Shown here: positions 43,275 to 51,403 of the stretch, piece after piece
Layout of the letters: the number at the start of each line of letters is the position of its first letter
How positions within the stretch are numbered: position 1 is the first letter of the stretch
Assembly (NCBI GenBank): GCA_964512675.1
Contig: CAZEJR010000007.1
Location: 1-64,000 of the forward strand
Length of the DNA: 64,000 nt
From: A07HB70 sp964512675
GTDB lineage: Archaea; Halobacteriota; Halobacteria; Halobacteriales; Haloferacaceae
Reading direction: 5' to 3'
Translations under genes and position numbers: made by a program
Notes under the pieces: model-generated
Told to the model about the DNA's origin: nothing
The model's input: the letters and a program-made list of their open reading frames with translations, nothing else
The model's database searches: none

Positions 43275-44504
43275 TCACAGCGTCTGGTCGACGAGCTCCG
43301 AGACGATCCGACCGCGGTCGAGGTGCGAGCCGACGATGCGCTCGGCGTCGTCGGGGTCGACCTCGCCGTACCAGACGCCGTCGGGGTAGACGGCGACGGT
43401 CGGCCCCGAGTCACACCGACCGAGACAGGACGTGCGGGTGATCCGCGCGTCGCAGGCGTCGGAGTCCCGGGCCGCCTGCCGCAGGCGCTCGAGCACCTCG
43501 GGGGCGCCCCCCGCCGCACAGGTCCGGTTCGTGCAGACCGCGACGTGGTTCGCGGGCGCGTCGTGGGCGTGCGGGTCGTCGTCGACGTCGGAGCGGTCGG
43601 CGTGTGTCTCGCGGTTGGTGAGCGCCCGGAGTGTCGCCCGCGCCCCGCCGACGTCCTCCTCGTAGCCGTCGAGCTCGACCTTGTACTTGCAGGTGTCACA
43701 GGACATCTCGACGGAGTCGGTGCGGGCCTCCTGCCACCGGTCGCCGAGGACGTCGAGGAGCCGCGAGTCGGTGCCGAGCGGGTCGCCCGCCGCGGCGTCG
43801 ACGTACGGGTACTCGCCGTCGAAGTCGTCGGTCCACTCCCGCACCCGCTCGGTCAGGACCCCGTCGCCCAGCATATACGGGACGACGACGACGGCGTCGG
43901 GCCGTCGCTTGGCGAGGTCCGGCAGCGCGTCGTCGAGCCGCGGCTCCGTGACGCCGACGAACGCCGTCGCCGTGCGCGAGAGCTCGCGGCCCTCGTACAG
44001 CAGGCGCGACAGCTTGTGGGCGTCGGCGTTCGCGTCCGGGTCGCTCGACCCGCGGGCACAGAGCACCACGGCGACGTCGTCCTCGCTCCGGTCGACGCCG
44101 AGGTCGGCCTCGACCGCCCGGGCCCGGTCGTCGACCAGGTCGACGAGTGCGGGGTGGACCCCGAGGTGGCCGCCGGCGTGGATCGAGAGGTCGTCGTGCT
44201 CCGACCGCGCCGCCTCGACCGCCAGCGGAACGTCGTTTTTCACGTGACTCGCCGCGAACAGCGAGAGCTGGACGACCGACAGCCGCGACACCGCGCGCGA
44301 CAGGCCGGCGACGCCGTCCGCGATCGACGGCTCGGCCAGCTCGAGGAAGGCGGCGTCGACCGGCAGTCCGAGCCGGCGCTCGAGGTCGGCGGCCAGCTCT
44401 CGCACCTGCTCGTTCGACCGCTCGCGCCGCGAGCCGTGCCCGACCAACACCACCGCCTCGTCGTCGGTCGACGGCGGGGCCGTCGTCACGGCGTGTCCCG
44501 TCAC
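43275..44504 (-). CDS. cbiX: Sirohydrochlorin cobaltochelatase fused to a 2Fe-2S ferredoxin domain
   Basis: The 409-residue protein has an N-terminal CbiX pair of half-domains (about 1-260) with the intact VLVGHGSRRE and SLFAASHVKNDVP histidines, a SCDTCKYKV linker, then a thioredoxin-like [2Fe-2S] ferredoxin (about 315-409) with HVAVCTNRTCAAGG and TSCLGRCDSGP. It inserts cobalt into sirohydrochlorin early in the pathway. The cluster may sense redox or donate electrons. Start GTG overlaps the upstream gene stop by 4 bases. Confidence 0.9.
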   Translation of the reverse strand: MTGHAVTTAPPSTDDEAVVLVGHGSRRERSNEQVRELAADLERRLGLPVDAAFLELAEPSIADGVAGLSRAVSRLSVVQLSLFAASHVKNDVPLAVEAARSEHDDLSIHAGGHLGVHPALVDLVDDRARAVEADLGVDRSEDDVAVVLCARGSSDPDANADAHKLSRLLYEGRELSRTATAFVGVTEPRLDDALPDLAKRRPDAVVVVPYMLGDGVLTERVREWTDDFDGEYPYVDAAAGDPLGTDSRLLDVLGDRWQEARTDSVEMSCDTCKYKVELDGYEEDVGGARATLRALTNRETHADRSDVDDDPHAHDAPANHVAVCTNRTCAAGGAPEVLERLRQAARDSDACDARITRTSCLGRCDSGPTVAVYPDGVWYGEVDPDDAERIVGSHLDRGRIVSELVDQTL

Positions 44505-45208
44505 AGCGTCCCGACCTCCCGACCGGTCGCGCGCTCGACGCTCCGGCGGAGCTTCGCCCGTCGGCTGTCGCTGTACAGCCCGGTCTCGTCGCTGCCGGCG
44601 TAGAGCCACGCCGCGAACGCGCCGACCTCGGCCCCGTCTGCCAGTCCGAACCAGTGGCCGCCCGACGACGACGCCGCGAGGTCGTCGCTCGGGACGGCGG
44701 GCGGCGCGTCGTCCAGCAGGCCACGGACCGTCCGCAACAGCCGCTCGTCGTCGTGGACGAACGAGACGCCGACGGTGCCGCTCGACTCGCGGAAGCAGAC
44801 CGTCCCACAGGCCTCCAGCAGGCCGCGCAGGAGCGTCGGACCGTTCGCGAGCGCGTCCAGCCGGTACCCGCCCGGCTGACCGCCGTACGGGAGGCCAAAC
44901 GCGGCGGCTGCCCGCTCCGCGGGCGCGCCGAACACCTTGATCTCGTGTTCGTCGTCGTACCTGACTACGGAGGCGTCGTGTGCCGACTCGCGGGCCGCGA
45001 CCCGGTGGTCGCGCTCGGCCCCCGCGCCGGCAACCGCCGCGAGCGCCCGTGCGGCGCCCTCGTCGCCGGCCCGAACGACGACACAGTCCTCGCGCAGTTC
45101 GCCGTCGCCCGCGACCCGTCCCCAGAGGTACGCCGTCGCCGGCGTCGCGGCCAGCAGGTCCGGCTCCGGCTCCGGAAGCGGTCGGTCGGCGGCTGTCGCG
45201 TCGCTCAC
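44501..45208 (-). CDS. Cobalamin-operon protein of unknown function with LAGLIDADG-like repeats
   Basis: The 235-residue protein is found between ferredoxin and cbiX with 4-base overlaps on both sides. It holds two segments resembling LAGLIDADG helices, AYLWGRVAGDGEL (about 26-38) and LLRGLLEACGTVCF (about 131-144), each followed by strand-like sequence, as in homing endonucleases or WhiA. The acidic DNA-cutting residues are weak (one D, one E), so a non-cutting DNA-binding or structural role is more likely than an active nuclease. No family name is certain. Confidence 0.7.
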   Translation of the reverse strand: MSDATAADRPLPEPEPDLLAATPATAYLWGRVAGDGELREDCVVVRAGDEGAARALAAVAGAGAERDHRVAARESAHDASVVRYDDEHEIKVFGAPAERAAAAFGLPYGGQPGGYRLDALANGPTLLRGLLEACGTVCFRESSGTVGVSFVHDDERLLRTVRGLLDDAPPAVPSDDLAASSSGGHWFGLADGAEVGAFAAWLYAGSDETGLYSDSRRAKLRRSVERATGREVGTL

Positions 45209-45453
45209 GGCTCGCCCTCCGGCTCGCTCGCCGCCGTCTCGACGGCGATCGCGTCGACCGGACACGCCCGTGCCGCCGCCCGGGCCGCGTCGACACGCTC
45301 GTCGTCGAACTCCGCGACGACGACGTCGCCGGCTCCGTCCCCGAGCGTCGCGAGCCCGTCTGCGGCCTCGCGGAACCGGTCGTCTCGGACGAGGCAGGCG
45401 AAGATGCCCTCGCACCGCTCGCGGTCGAGGGTGACGCGGTACTCAGTAGTCAT
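45205..45453 (-). CDS. fdx: Ferredoxin with three cysteines
   Basis: The 82-residue acidic protein has RCEGIFAC (C14, C20) and ARACPVDAI (C64), the single-cluster ferredoxin layout with only three cysteines, so a [3Fe-4S] cluster is expected. It could supply electrons for corrin-ring reduction or cobalt reduction. Overlaps the CbiH gene by 11 bases and the next gene by 4. Confidence 0.85.
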   Translation of the reverse strand: MTTEYRVTLDRERCEGIFACLVRDDRFREAADGLATLGDGAGDVVVAEFDDERVDAARAAARACPVDAIAVETAASEPEGEP

Positions 45454-46411
45454 ACTTCGACTCGTACCCCCGTGGGGTCACCATCCGGTCGTCCCAGACG
45501 TACGTCTCCTCGTTCCCGACGACGAGGGTGGTCGTCATGTCTATCAGGTCGGTCTCGCCGAGCGCCTCGAGGTCGCCGAGCTCGACGATCTCGACCCGCT
45601 CGTCCTCGCGGCCGGCGCCGTGGACCACCCCGACCGGCGTATCCGGCGCACGGTGGTCGAGGAGTATCTCGCAGCACCGCTGGAAGTTCTCGCGGCGCTT
45701 GCGGCTCCACGGGTTGTACACCGCGATCGTGAACCCCTCGCCCGCGACGGCGTGGAGGCGTGACTCGATCTCCGCCATCGGCGTCAGGTGGTCCGACAGC
45801 GATATCGACACCGAGTCGTTTACAAGCGGCGCGCCGAGGCGCGCGCCACAGGACTGTGCGGCCGGGACACCCGGCACCACCTCGAAGTCGAGCGCCGAGG
45901 CCGTCGCGCCCTTCGACTCGACGATCTCGAGAGCCAGCCCCGCCAGCGCGTAGACGTTCGGGTCGCCGCTCCCGACGATCGCGACGTCGTGGCCCGCCAG
46001 CGCCCGGTCGACCGACTCCTCTGTGCGGGAGACCTCGCCACACATCGGCGTGTCGTATATCTCCTCGGCAGACTCCCTCACCTCGTCGGGCAGGAGCTCG
46101 ACGTACGTCGTGTAGCCGACGATGTGGTCAGCCGCCAACAGCGCGGCCCGCGCCCGCGCGGTCATCCCTTCCGGCTGGCCGGGCCCGAGACCGACCGCCA
46201 CGAGACGGCCGGGGTCGGCGTCGAAGTCGTCGGCAGCCGAGCCGACGCGCTCGTCGGTCGCGGCGCGCTTCGCTCCCGCGCCGCCGTCGGCCGACGCGGT
46301 CTCGCTCCCTCCGCCACACGCGCTCGACGACGTGTCGTCTGTCTCGGTCGCGCCGCAGGTCGTCTCCGTCCCGGTTCCGCTGCCGTCGTCCGTCGTGTCC
46401 TCAGTGCTCAT
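45443..46411 (-). CDS. cbiH2: Precorrin-3B C17-methyltransferase family (CbiH), copy 2
   Basis: The 322-residue protein has an acidic, cysteine-containing N-terminal extension (about 1-64), then the methylase domain VAVGLGPGQPEGMTARA, AIVGSGDPNVYALAG and VVPGVPAAQSCGARLGAP. It methylates C17 with ring contraction. Its closest relative is the adjacent CbiH copy. ATG 46411 chosen; it lies one base past the upstream gene's stop. Confidence 0.88.
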   Translation of the reverse strand: MSTEDTTDDGSGTGTETTCGATETDDTSSSACGGGSETASADGGAGAKRAATDERVGSAADDFDADPGRLVAVGLGPGQPEGMTARARAALLAADHIVGYTTYVELLPDEVRESAEEIYDTPMCGEVSRTEESVDRALAGHDVAIVGSGDPNVYALAGLALEIVESKGATASALDFEVVPGVPAAQSCGARLGAPLVNDSVSISLSDHLTPMAEIESRLHAVAGEGFTIAVYNPWSRKRRENFQRCCEILLDHRAPDTPVGVVHGAGREDERVEIVELGDLEALGETDLIDMTTTLVVGNEETYVWDDRMVTPRGYESKYDY

Positions 46412-46412
46412 C

Positions 46413-47276
46413 TCAGAAGTCCTCCACGTCACGCCCGCCGCGCGGGGTGACGAGATGCTCGCCGTGGTCGTTCTCCCAGACTGTCGTCTCGTCGGTGCCG
46501 ATCAGGATGGAGGCCCCCATCCCGCCGACCTCGTCGCCGTGGTCGGTCGCGTCGCCGAGCGTGGTGATCGTCTGTGTCTCGTCCTCGAGGTTCCGCCCCG
46601 CCGCGCCCCGTTCGGCGTCGTTGAAGATACCGACCGGCACGTCGTCGGCGCGTTCCTCGCGGACGACCTCGATCGCGCGCTCGTAGTCGCGCCAGCAGTT
46701 GTACAGAACGATCACGAAGCCGCTGATCGCCGCCGCACGGAGCTTCTCCGCTATCTCGTCCCAGCCCCGCCACTTGTCCGACAGCGAGACCGTACAGAAG
46801 TCGTTCGACAGCGGCGCGCCGAGGTTCGCCGCGCCGCCGAGCGCCGCCGTGACACCTGGCACCACCTCGATCGGGACGTCGTAGGCCTCCTCGGCCTCGG
46901 CCATCGTGTAGAGCAGGTCGCTCTTCCCGTAGACGTTCGGGTCGCCGCCCGAGACGTGGGCGACAGACTGGCCGTCCCGGACGCGCTCGAAGGCCTCGCG
47001 CGCGAGTTCGACCTGTCGGCCCATCGACGACCGGACCAGCTCCTGCTGGCTGCCGTCCGGACGGGTGAGGCGTGTTCCCTCCTCTGTCGCCGTCCCGCCG
47101 TCCGTCGCCGGCTCCGGCGGGAGCGTCCCGTCGGCCCGGAGGAACTCCTGGTAGAGGTTCGAGGCGATCACGCAGTCGGCGGTCGCGACCACGTCTCGCG
47201 CCCGCTGTGTCATCGCGTGGGGCAGCCCCGGTCCGATCCCGACGACGTAGAGCGTCCCGAGGTCGTCGTCGCTCAT
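46413..47276 (-). CDS. cbiH1: Precorrin-3B C17-methyltransferase family (CbiH), copy 1
   Basis: The 287-residue protein has YVVGIGPGLPHAMTQRA, VAHVSGGDPNVYGKSDL and VVPGVTAALGGAANLGAP. It shares the LVTPRG ending with copy 2. Relative to copy 2 it carries an insertion at about 50-75 (Thr/Pro/Asp-rich). Two CbiH genes in tandem are usual in haloarchaeal cobalamin clusters, one possibly covering a missing step. Overlaps cbiG by 4 bases. Confidence 0.9.
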   Translation of the reverse strand: MSDDDLGTLYVVGIGPGLPHAMTQRARDVVATADCVIASNLYQEFLRADGTLPPEPATDGGTATEEGTRLTRPDGSQQELVRSSMGRQVELAREAFERVRDGQSVAHVSGGDPNVYGKSDLLYTMAEAEEAYDVPIEVVPGVTAALGGAANLGAPLSNDFCTVSLSDKWRGWDEIAEKLRAAAISGFVIVLYNCWRDYERAIEVVREERADDVPVGIFNDAERGAAGRNLEDETQTITTLGDATDHGDEVGGMGASILIGTDETTVWENDHGEHLVTPRGGRDVEDF

Positions 47277-48247
47277 CGCCCCACCGCCACGGTGACGGCG
47301 TCGTCGACCCGCTCTTTCTCGCGCGCGAGGTCGTGGTCGCGGCCGCCGGCGACCGCCGACGCCTCCGCGATCCCCGGCCAGCCGATGAGCTCCTTCGACC
47401 GCGAGGGGCTCGGCCCCTCGAACCGCTCCAGGGTCTCCTTCTCGAACAGAACGACGCCGACGCCGAACCGCTCGGCGGCCTCGTACAGCCCCGACTCGCC
47501 CTCCTTGCGTGTCCCGGTCGCGACGAACTCGACGTCCGAGCGGTCACGGCCGAGGTCGGCGAGCGCGGCGTCCCACGCCGCGACGACCTGGTCGGCGTCG
47601 ACGCCGGAGACCGTCCCCGTGCCGAGGACGACGCCGTCGTCGGCGTTTCGCTGCAGGACGGTGACGTCGTCGCCGACCAGCACCGCTCGCGGGCCGTCGA
47701 GGCGCGCGACCGGGCCGAGGTCGTCGTCCAGCACCGCGAGGTTGGTCGCGACCGTCGAGTCGCCGTTTACCACGTGCGTATCGAGCGCCTTCGCGCGGCT
47801 CTCGACGCCCTGTTTCCCGGCGGCCTCGCTCGCCGTCGTCATCGCCGGCACCGCGCCCATCCCGGCGAGGTCGTCCGCGACCTGGTTCGCGCCGTGGTGG
47901 CCGCCGGTGAGCGGTATCGCCCACGTCAGCTCCTCGTCGACGACGACGACCGCCGGGTCGTCCCACTTGTCGTCGAGCAGAGGGGCGGTCTTCCGCATCG
48001 CGATCCCCGAGGCCATCAGGCCGACGAAGCAGTCGTACTCGCCCCAGTGTTCGGCGAACACCCCGTCGTGGTACTCCAGGACGTCGATCCGGTCGTACCG
48101 GTCGCCGATCCCGTCGACGATCTCCGCTGCGGTGTCGAGCTTCCGCTCGAAGCTGATCACCGCGATCTCCTCGGCCGTCTCGCCGTCCGAGTCGGCGGTC
48201 GAACAGCCGTGCGATCCACCGTCGTCCGCGTCTGTGTCGGTGCTCAT
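47273..48247 (-). CDS. cbiG: Cobalt-precorrin-5A hydrolase
   Basis: The 324-residue protein has an acidic cysteine-containing tail at the N-terminus (about 1-26), VGLMASGIAMRKTAPLL, TGGHHGANQVADDLA and the C-terminal VATGTRKEGESGLYEAAE, as in CbiG. It opens the delta-lactone and releases acetaldehyde. Sits between cbiF and cbiH1. Confidence 0.93.
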   Translation of the reverse strand: MSTDTDADDGGSHGCSTADSDGETAEEIAVISFERKLDTAAEIVDGIGDRYDRIDVLEYHDGVFAEHWGEYDCFVGLMASGIAMRKTAPLLDDKWDDPAVVVVDEELTWAIPLTGGHHGANQVADDLAGMGAVPAMTTASEAAGKQGVESRAKALDTHVVNGDSTVATNLAVLDDDLGPVARLDGPRAVLVGDDVTVLQRNADDGVVLGTGTVSGVDADQVVAAWDAALADLGRDRSDVEFVATGTRKEGESGLYEAAERFGVGVVLFEKETLERFEGPSPSRSKELIGWPGIAEASAVAGGRDHDLAREKERVDDAVTVAVGR

Positions 48248-48248
48248 C

Positions 48249-49142
48249 TCAGTCGTCTGCCTCCGTCTGCCGCGTCTCGCCGCCCGCGCCGTCGCCAGCG
48301 TCGTCCGTCTCGTCCTCGCCCCGGTTCGCCCAGCCGTCGTAGAGGTACGACCGCTCGTAGCCGGCCCGCCGGACCGCGTCGCCGATGACGACCATCGCAG
48401 AGGCGCGGTAGCCGGCTGCCTCGACCCGGTCTCCGACGGTGGCGATCGTCCCCTCGATCACGTCCTCGTCGGGCCACGAGGCGTGGTAGACGACCGCGAC
48501 CGGCGTCTCCGGGTCGTGGCCGTCCGCGAGCAGGCGGTCCATCGTCTCCGCCACCGCGTGGGTGCCGAGGTAGATACAGGTCGTCACGTCGCCCATCTCG
48601 ACGAACTCGCCGATATGGTCGTCCTCCGCGTCGAGCGTCTTGCCCTGCGGGCGGGTGAACGCGACGTGGTTCGCGACGCCGTTGAGCGTCAGCTGGGTCC
48701 GGAGGGTGGCGCTCGCGGCGAACGCGCTGGTCACGCCCGGGACGATGTACGTCGGGACGCCCTCTGCCTCGAGCGCGTCCATCTGCTCCAGCGCCGCGCC
48801 GTACACTGCGGGGTCGCCGCTGTGGAGCCTGACGACGGTGCGTCCGTCCTCGTATGCGTCGCGCATCAGCGGGACTAGCTCCTCGAGGTCCTTGCCGATG
48901 CTCGACACCCGTTCGGCGTCGGCACAGAACCGGTCGAGCAGGTCGGAGTTGACGAGCGATCCGGCGTGGACGACGAGGTCGGCGGCCTCGACGAGTTCGC
49001 GCCCCCGGACGGTCAGCAGGCCGGGGTCGCCGGGGCCCGCGCCGACGAACGGCACCCCCTCGCCCTCGCCGGCTGTCCGGTCGTGGACGCGCGCGTCGCG
49101 CTCGCCCGCCGTCGCGTCGATAGCCGCCTGTGGGTCGGTCAC
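48249..49142 (-). CDS. cbiF: Cobalt-precorrin-4 C11-methyltransferase
   Basis: The 297-residue protein has PFVGAGPGDPGLLTVRG, VVHAGSLVN, VVRLHSGDPAVYGA and IVPGVTSAFAASA, the CbiF pattern. It transfers methyl from SAM to C11. The C-terminal 30 residues are an acidic tail. Start GTG overlaps the cbiL stop by 4 bases. Confidence 0.95.
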   Translation of the reverse strand: MTDPQAAIDATAGERDARVHDRTAGEGEGVPFVGAGPGDPGLLTVRGRELVEAADLVVHAGSLVNSDLLDRFCADAERVSSIGKDLEELVPLMRDAYEDGRTVVRLHSGDPAVYGAALEQMDALEAEGVPTYIVPGVTSAFAASATLRTQLTLNGVANHVAFTRPQGKTLDAEDDHIGEFVEMGDVTTCIYLGTHAVAETMDRLLADGHDPETPVAVVYHASWPDEDVIEGTIATVGDRVEAAGYRASAMVVIGDAVRRAGYERSYLYDGWANRGEDETDDAGDGAGGETRQTEADD

Positions 49143-49909
49143 GGCTGTCCCACCTCGTCGCCGGCGGAGGCGGCGGTCGCGCGCTCCTCGCGAACCCTGT
49201 CGTCCCGACGACCGCCGTCGGTCGCCGCCGCCTCGAACGCCGCCGTCGCCGGCGTCGGCGCGGCGCCGCGCTCGGCGTACGCGAGCGTGTAGTAGTCGCG
49301 TTCGTCGACCTCGTCGGGGTCGTCGGTGACCACCGTCTCGCCCTGCTCCATGTACAGCCGGCGGCCGTAGGTCACGCTGTAGCCCGCGTCGGTCAGCCCC
49401 TCGTGGGTCGCCGGCGCGTCGGTCACTTTGAACAGCACCAGCCGGTCCGGCCCGACCGGGGCCGCTCCGCCGGCGGCCTCGCGGAGCGCGATCCCCGCTC
49501 CGGCCTCGACTTCGACGCCGAGCGCCGTCGTGAACGCCGTCACCGCGCTCACGCCCGGCACCGTCTCGACGTCGACCGCCGGGTGGAACGCGTCGAGTGT
49601 CCGTCGCAGGTGGCCGAACGTCGAGTAGACGTTCGGGTCCCCGAGCGTGACGAACGCGACGGTCCCCTCGCACGCCCGGGGTGCGACCGCGTCCGCGGCC
49701 CGCCGCCACGCCCGCCGAAGCTCGTCCTCGTCGCTCGTCATCGGGAACTCGAGGTCGCCGATTCGCTCCGCCGGGACGTGCTCGCGCGCGACCGACCGCG
49801 AGAGCCGGCCGGGCGAGAACACCACGTCGGCCCGGTCGAGCACCCCCCGCCCCCGGACGGTCACGAGGTCCGGGTCGCCGGGACCGAGCCCGACGCCGTA
49901 GAGGGTCAC
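49139..49909 (-). CDS. cbiL: Cobalt-factor II C20-methyltransferase
   Basis: The 256-residue protein has LYGVGLGPGDPDLVTVRG, TVAFVTLGDPNVYSTFGHL and ETVPGVSAVTAFTTALG, diagnostic for CbiL/CobI. It methylates C20 using SAM. Its GTG overlaps cbiT by 4 bases. Confidence 0.95.
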   Translation of the reverse strand: MTLYGVGLGPGDPDLVTVRGRGVLDRADVVFSPGRLSRSVAREHVPAERIGDLEFPMTSDEDELRRAWRRAADAVAPRACEGTVAFVTLGDPNVYSTFGHLRRTLDAFHPAVDVETVPGVSAVTAFTTALGVEVEAGAGIALREAAGGAAPVGPDRLVLFKVTDAPATHEGLTDAGYSVTYGRRLYMEQGETVVTDDPDEVDERDYYTLAYAERGAAPTPATAAFEAAATDGGRRDDRVREERATAASAGDEVGQP

Positions 49910-50448
49910 ACCGCCCCCCCGACGACCATGTAGACCGGGTTGTCGGCGTCGAAGCTCGTCGCGCCGGCGAGGTCGTAGCCGTGGCTCACCTGGAACTGGA
50001 CCACCTCGTCGAGGAGGCCGCGGTCGCGGAACGCCTCGACCGCCCGCCCGGCCACCTCCAGCCGCGCGACGTTCATCACGACCCGGTCGACCGCCGTCTC
50101 GGCGGCGTGGTCGAGGACGGCCTCGTAGTTTCGGCTCCCGCCGAGAAAGAGCACGTCCGCGTCTGTCGGGAGTCCGTCCGGAGCCTCCGCGACGCGGACC
50201 TCGACGTTCGCGCCGGCGTCGTTCGCGGCGAGGTTCTGTCGGGTCGTCTCTGCGCGTCCGGGCTTCCGTTCGAGCGCCGTCACCCGGCCGGCGTGCCGGG
50301 CCACCTCGACGGTCACCGCGCCGGTACAGGAGCCGACCTCGACGACGTGGTCGTCCGGTCCGGGCGCGAGCTTGCCGACGAGGACCGACCGCACCTCCGC
50401 CTTCGTCGGGCCAGCCTTCGCGTCGTTCGGGAGCGTCACCTGTGACAT
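49906..50448 (-). CDS. cbiT: Cobalt-precorrin-6B C15-methyltransferase (decarboxylating)
   Basis: The 180-residue protein has LPNDAKAGPTKAEVRSVLV, a Rossmann SAM site VVEVGSCTGAVTVEVAR and VLFLGGSRNYEAVLD, matching CbiT. It methylates C15 and decarboxylates the C12 acetate. ATG 50448 is chosen as its N-terminus matches the family; TTG at 50481 is an alternative. Leads the early-step operon, facing a winged-helix regulator. Confidence 0.93.
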   Translation of the reverse strand: MSQVTLPNDAKAGPTKAEVRSVLVGKLAPGPDDHVVEVGSCTGAVTVEVARHAGRVTALERKPGRAETTRQNLAANDAGANVEVRVAEAPDGLPTDADVLFLGGSRNYEAVLDHAAETAVDRVVMNVARLEVAGRAVEAFRDRGLLDEVVQFQVSHGYDLAGATSFDADNPVYMVVGGAV

Positions 50449-50486
50449 CGCGTCGAACAACTCCCGTGGGAGGGAAAACAATTTGG

Positions 50487-50502
50487 GTTGTGTTTAGACA
50501 AA
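50487..50502 (-). promoter_or_regulatory. cbiT promoter region with element shared with cbtBA
   Basis: GTTGTGTTTAGACAAA (50487-50502, plus-strand reading) matches GTTGTGTTCGTACAAC before cbtB in the first eight bases and the ACAA. It lies at the AT-rich minus-strand TATA region (about 50500-50507) in the 148-base gap to the divergent regulator gene, which also needs a promoter here. Confidence 0.55.
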
Positions 50503-50596
50503 AAAGGTTGATAGAAAGCCCGGAGGCGCGCCGCCACCGCGGTCTACTCCGAGGCGAGTCCAAACCTACTTGTGTCGCCCGCGCTGAATACGGTCG

Positions 50597-51403
50597 ATGA
50601 CAGCGGCGGACGGCGAGGAGACGAGCGTCCTGCGGAGCAAGCGCAACGCGACGCGCTACCAGATCCTCGTCGAGATCGCGGAGCGCCAGCCGGCGGTGAG
50701 CCAGCGCGAGGTGGCGGAGGCAATCGGCGTCACCGCACAGGCCGTCAGCGAGTACACGCGCGGCCTCGTCGACGACGGCTACGTCGAGAAACACGGTCGG
50801 GGTCGGTACGAGGTGACGAAGGAGGGCGTCGACTGGCTCATCTCACAGACGGAGGCACTCCGGGCGCTCGTCGACCACGTCACCGCGGACGTGATCGAAC
50901 AGGTCGAGGTCGACGCCGCGCTGGCGACGGACGCGGTCGCCGAGGGCCAGACCGTCTCGCTGACGATGCGCGACGGCGTCCTGCGGGCGATGGCGGGCGA
51001 CACCGGCGGCGCCACCGCGGTCGCGGTGACCGACGCCGACCCGGGACAGGACGTCGGGGTGACGAACTTCGACGGCGTCGTCGACTACGACCTGGGGCAC
51101 GTCACCGTCGTCGCCGTCCCCTCCGTTCGGGAGGGCGGGAGCCGTGCGGTCGACCCCGACCGTGTCGCCGCCCTCGCGGCCGACCACGACCTCGTCGCCG
51201 CTGCGGGCGCCGAGGCGCTCGCCGTCTGTGCTCGCGCGGGACTGGACCCGGATCTCCGGTTCGGCACGAGCGACGCCGTTCCCGAGGCGGCGATGAAGGG
51301 GCTGGACGTCATCGCGTGCTGTGCGGCGGGACGGCTCTCCACACACACCGACGCGCTCCGCGACGCCTCGGTCAGCTACGAGATGGTCGAGGCCGACGAC
51401 TGA
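50597..51403 (+). CDS. Winged-helix transcriptional regulator next to cbiT
   Basis: The 268-residue protein has an N-terminal MarR-like winged helix (about 13-75: SKRNATRYQILVEIAERQP, VAEAIGVTAQAVSEYTRGL, wing GRGRYEVTKEGV), a helical linker and a sensor-like C-terminal domain (about 105-268) with ACCAAGRLSTHTDALR and a cysteine pair. The C-domain family is not named with confidence. Divergence from the cobalamin operon suggests it controls that operon, perhaps through cobalt or corrinoid; inference. Confidence 0.82.
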   Translation: MTAADGEETSVLRSKRNATRYQILVEIAERQPAVSQREVAEAIGVTAQAVSEYTRGLVDDGYVEKHGRGRYEVTKEGVDWLISQTEALRALVDHVTADVIEQVEVDAALATDAVAEGQTVSLTMRDGVLRAMAGDTGGATAVAVTDADPGQDVGVTNFDGVVDYDLGHVTVVAVPSVREGGSRAVDPDRVAALAADHDLVAAAGAEALAVCARAGLDPDLRFGTSDAVPEAAMKGLDVIACCAAGRLSTHTDALRDASVSYEMVEADD

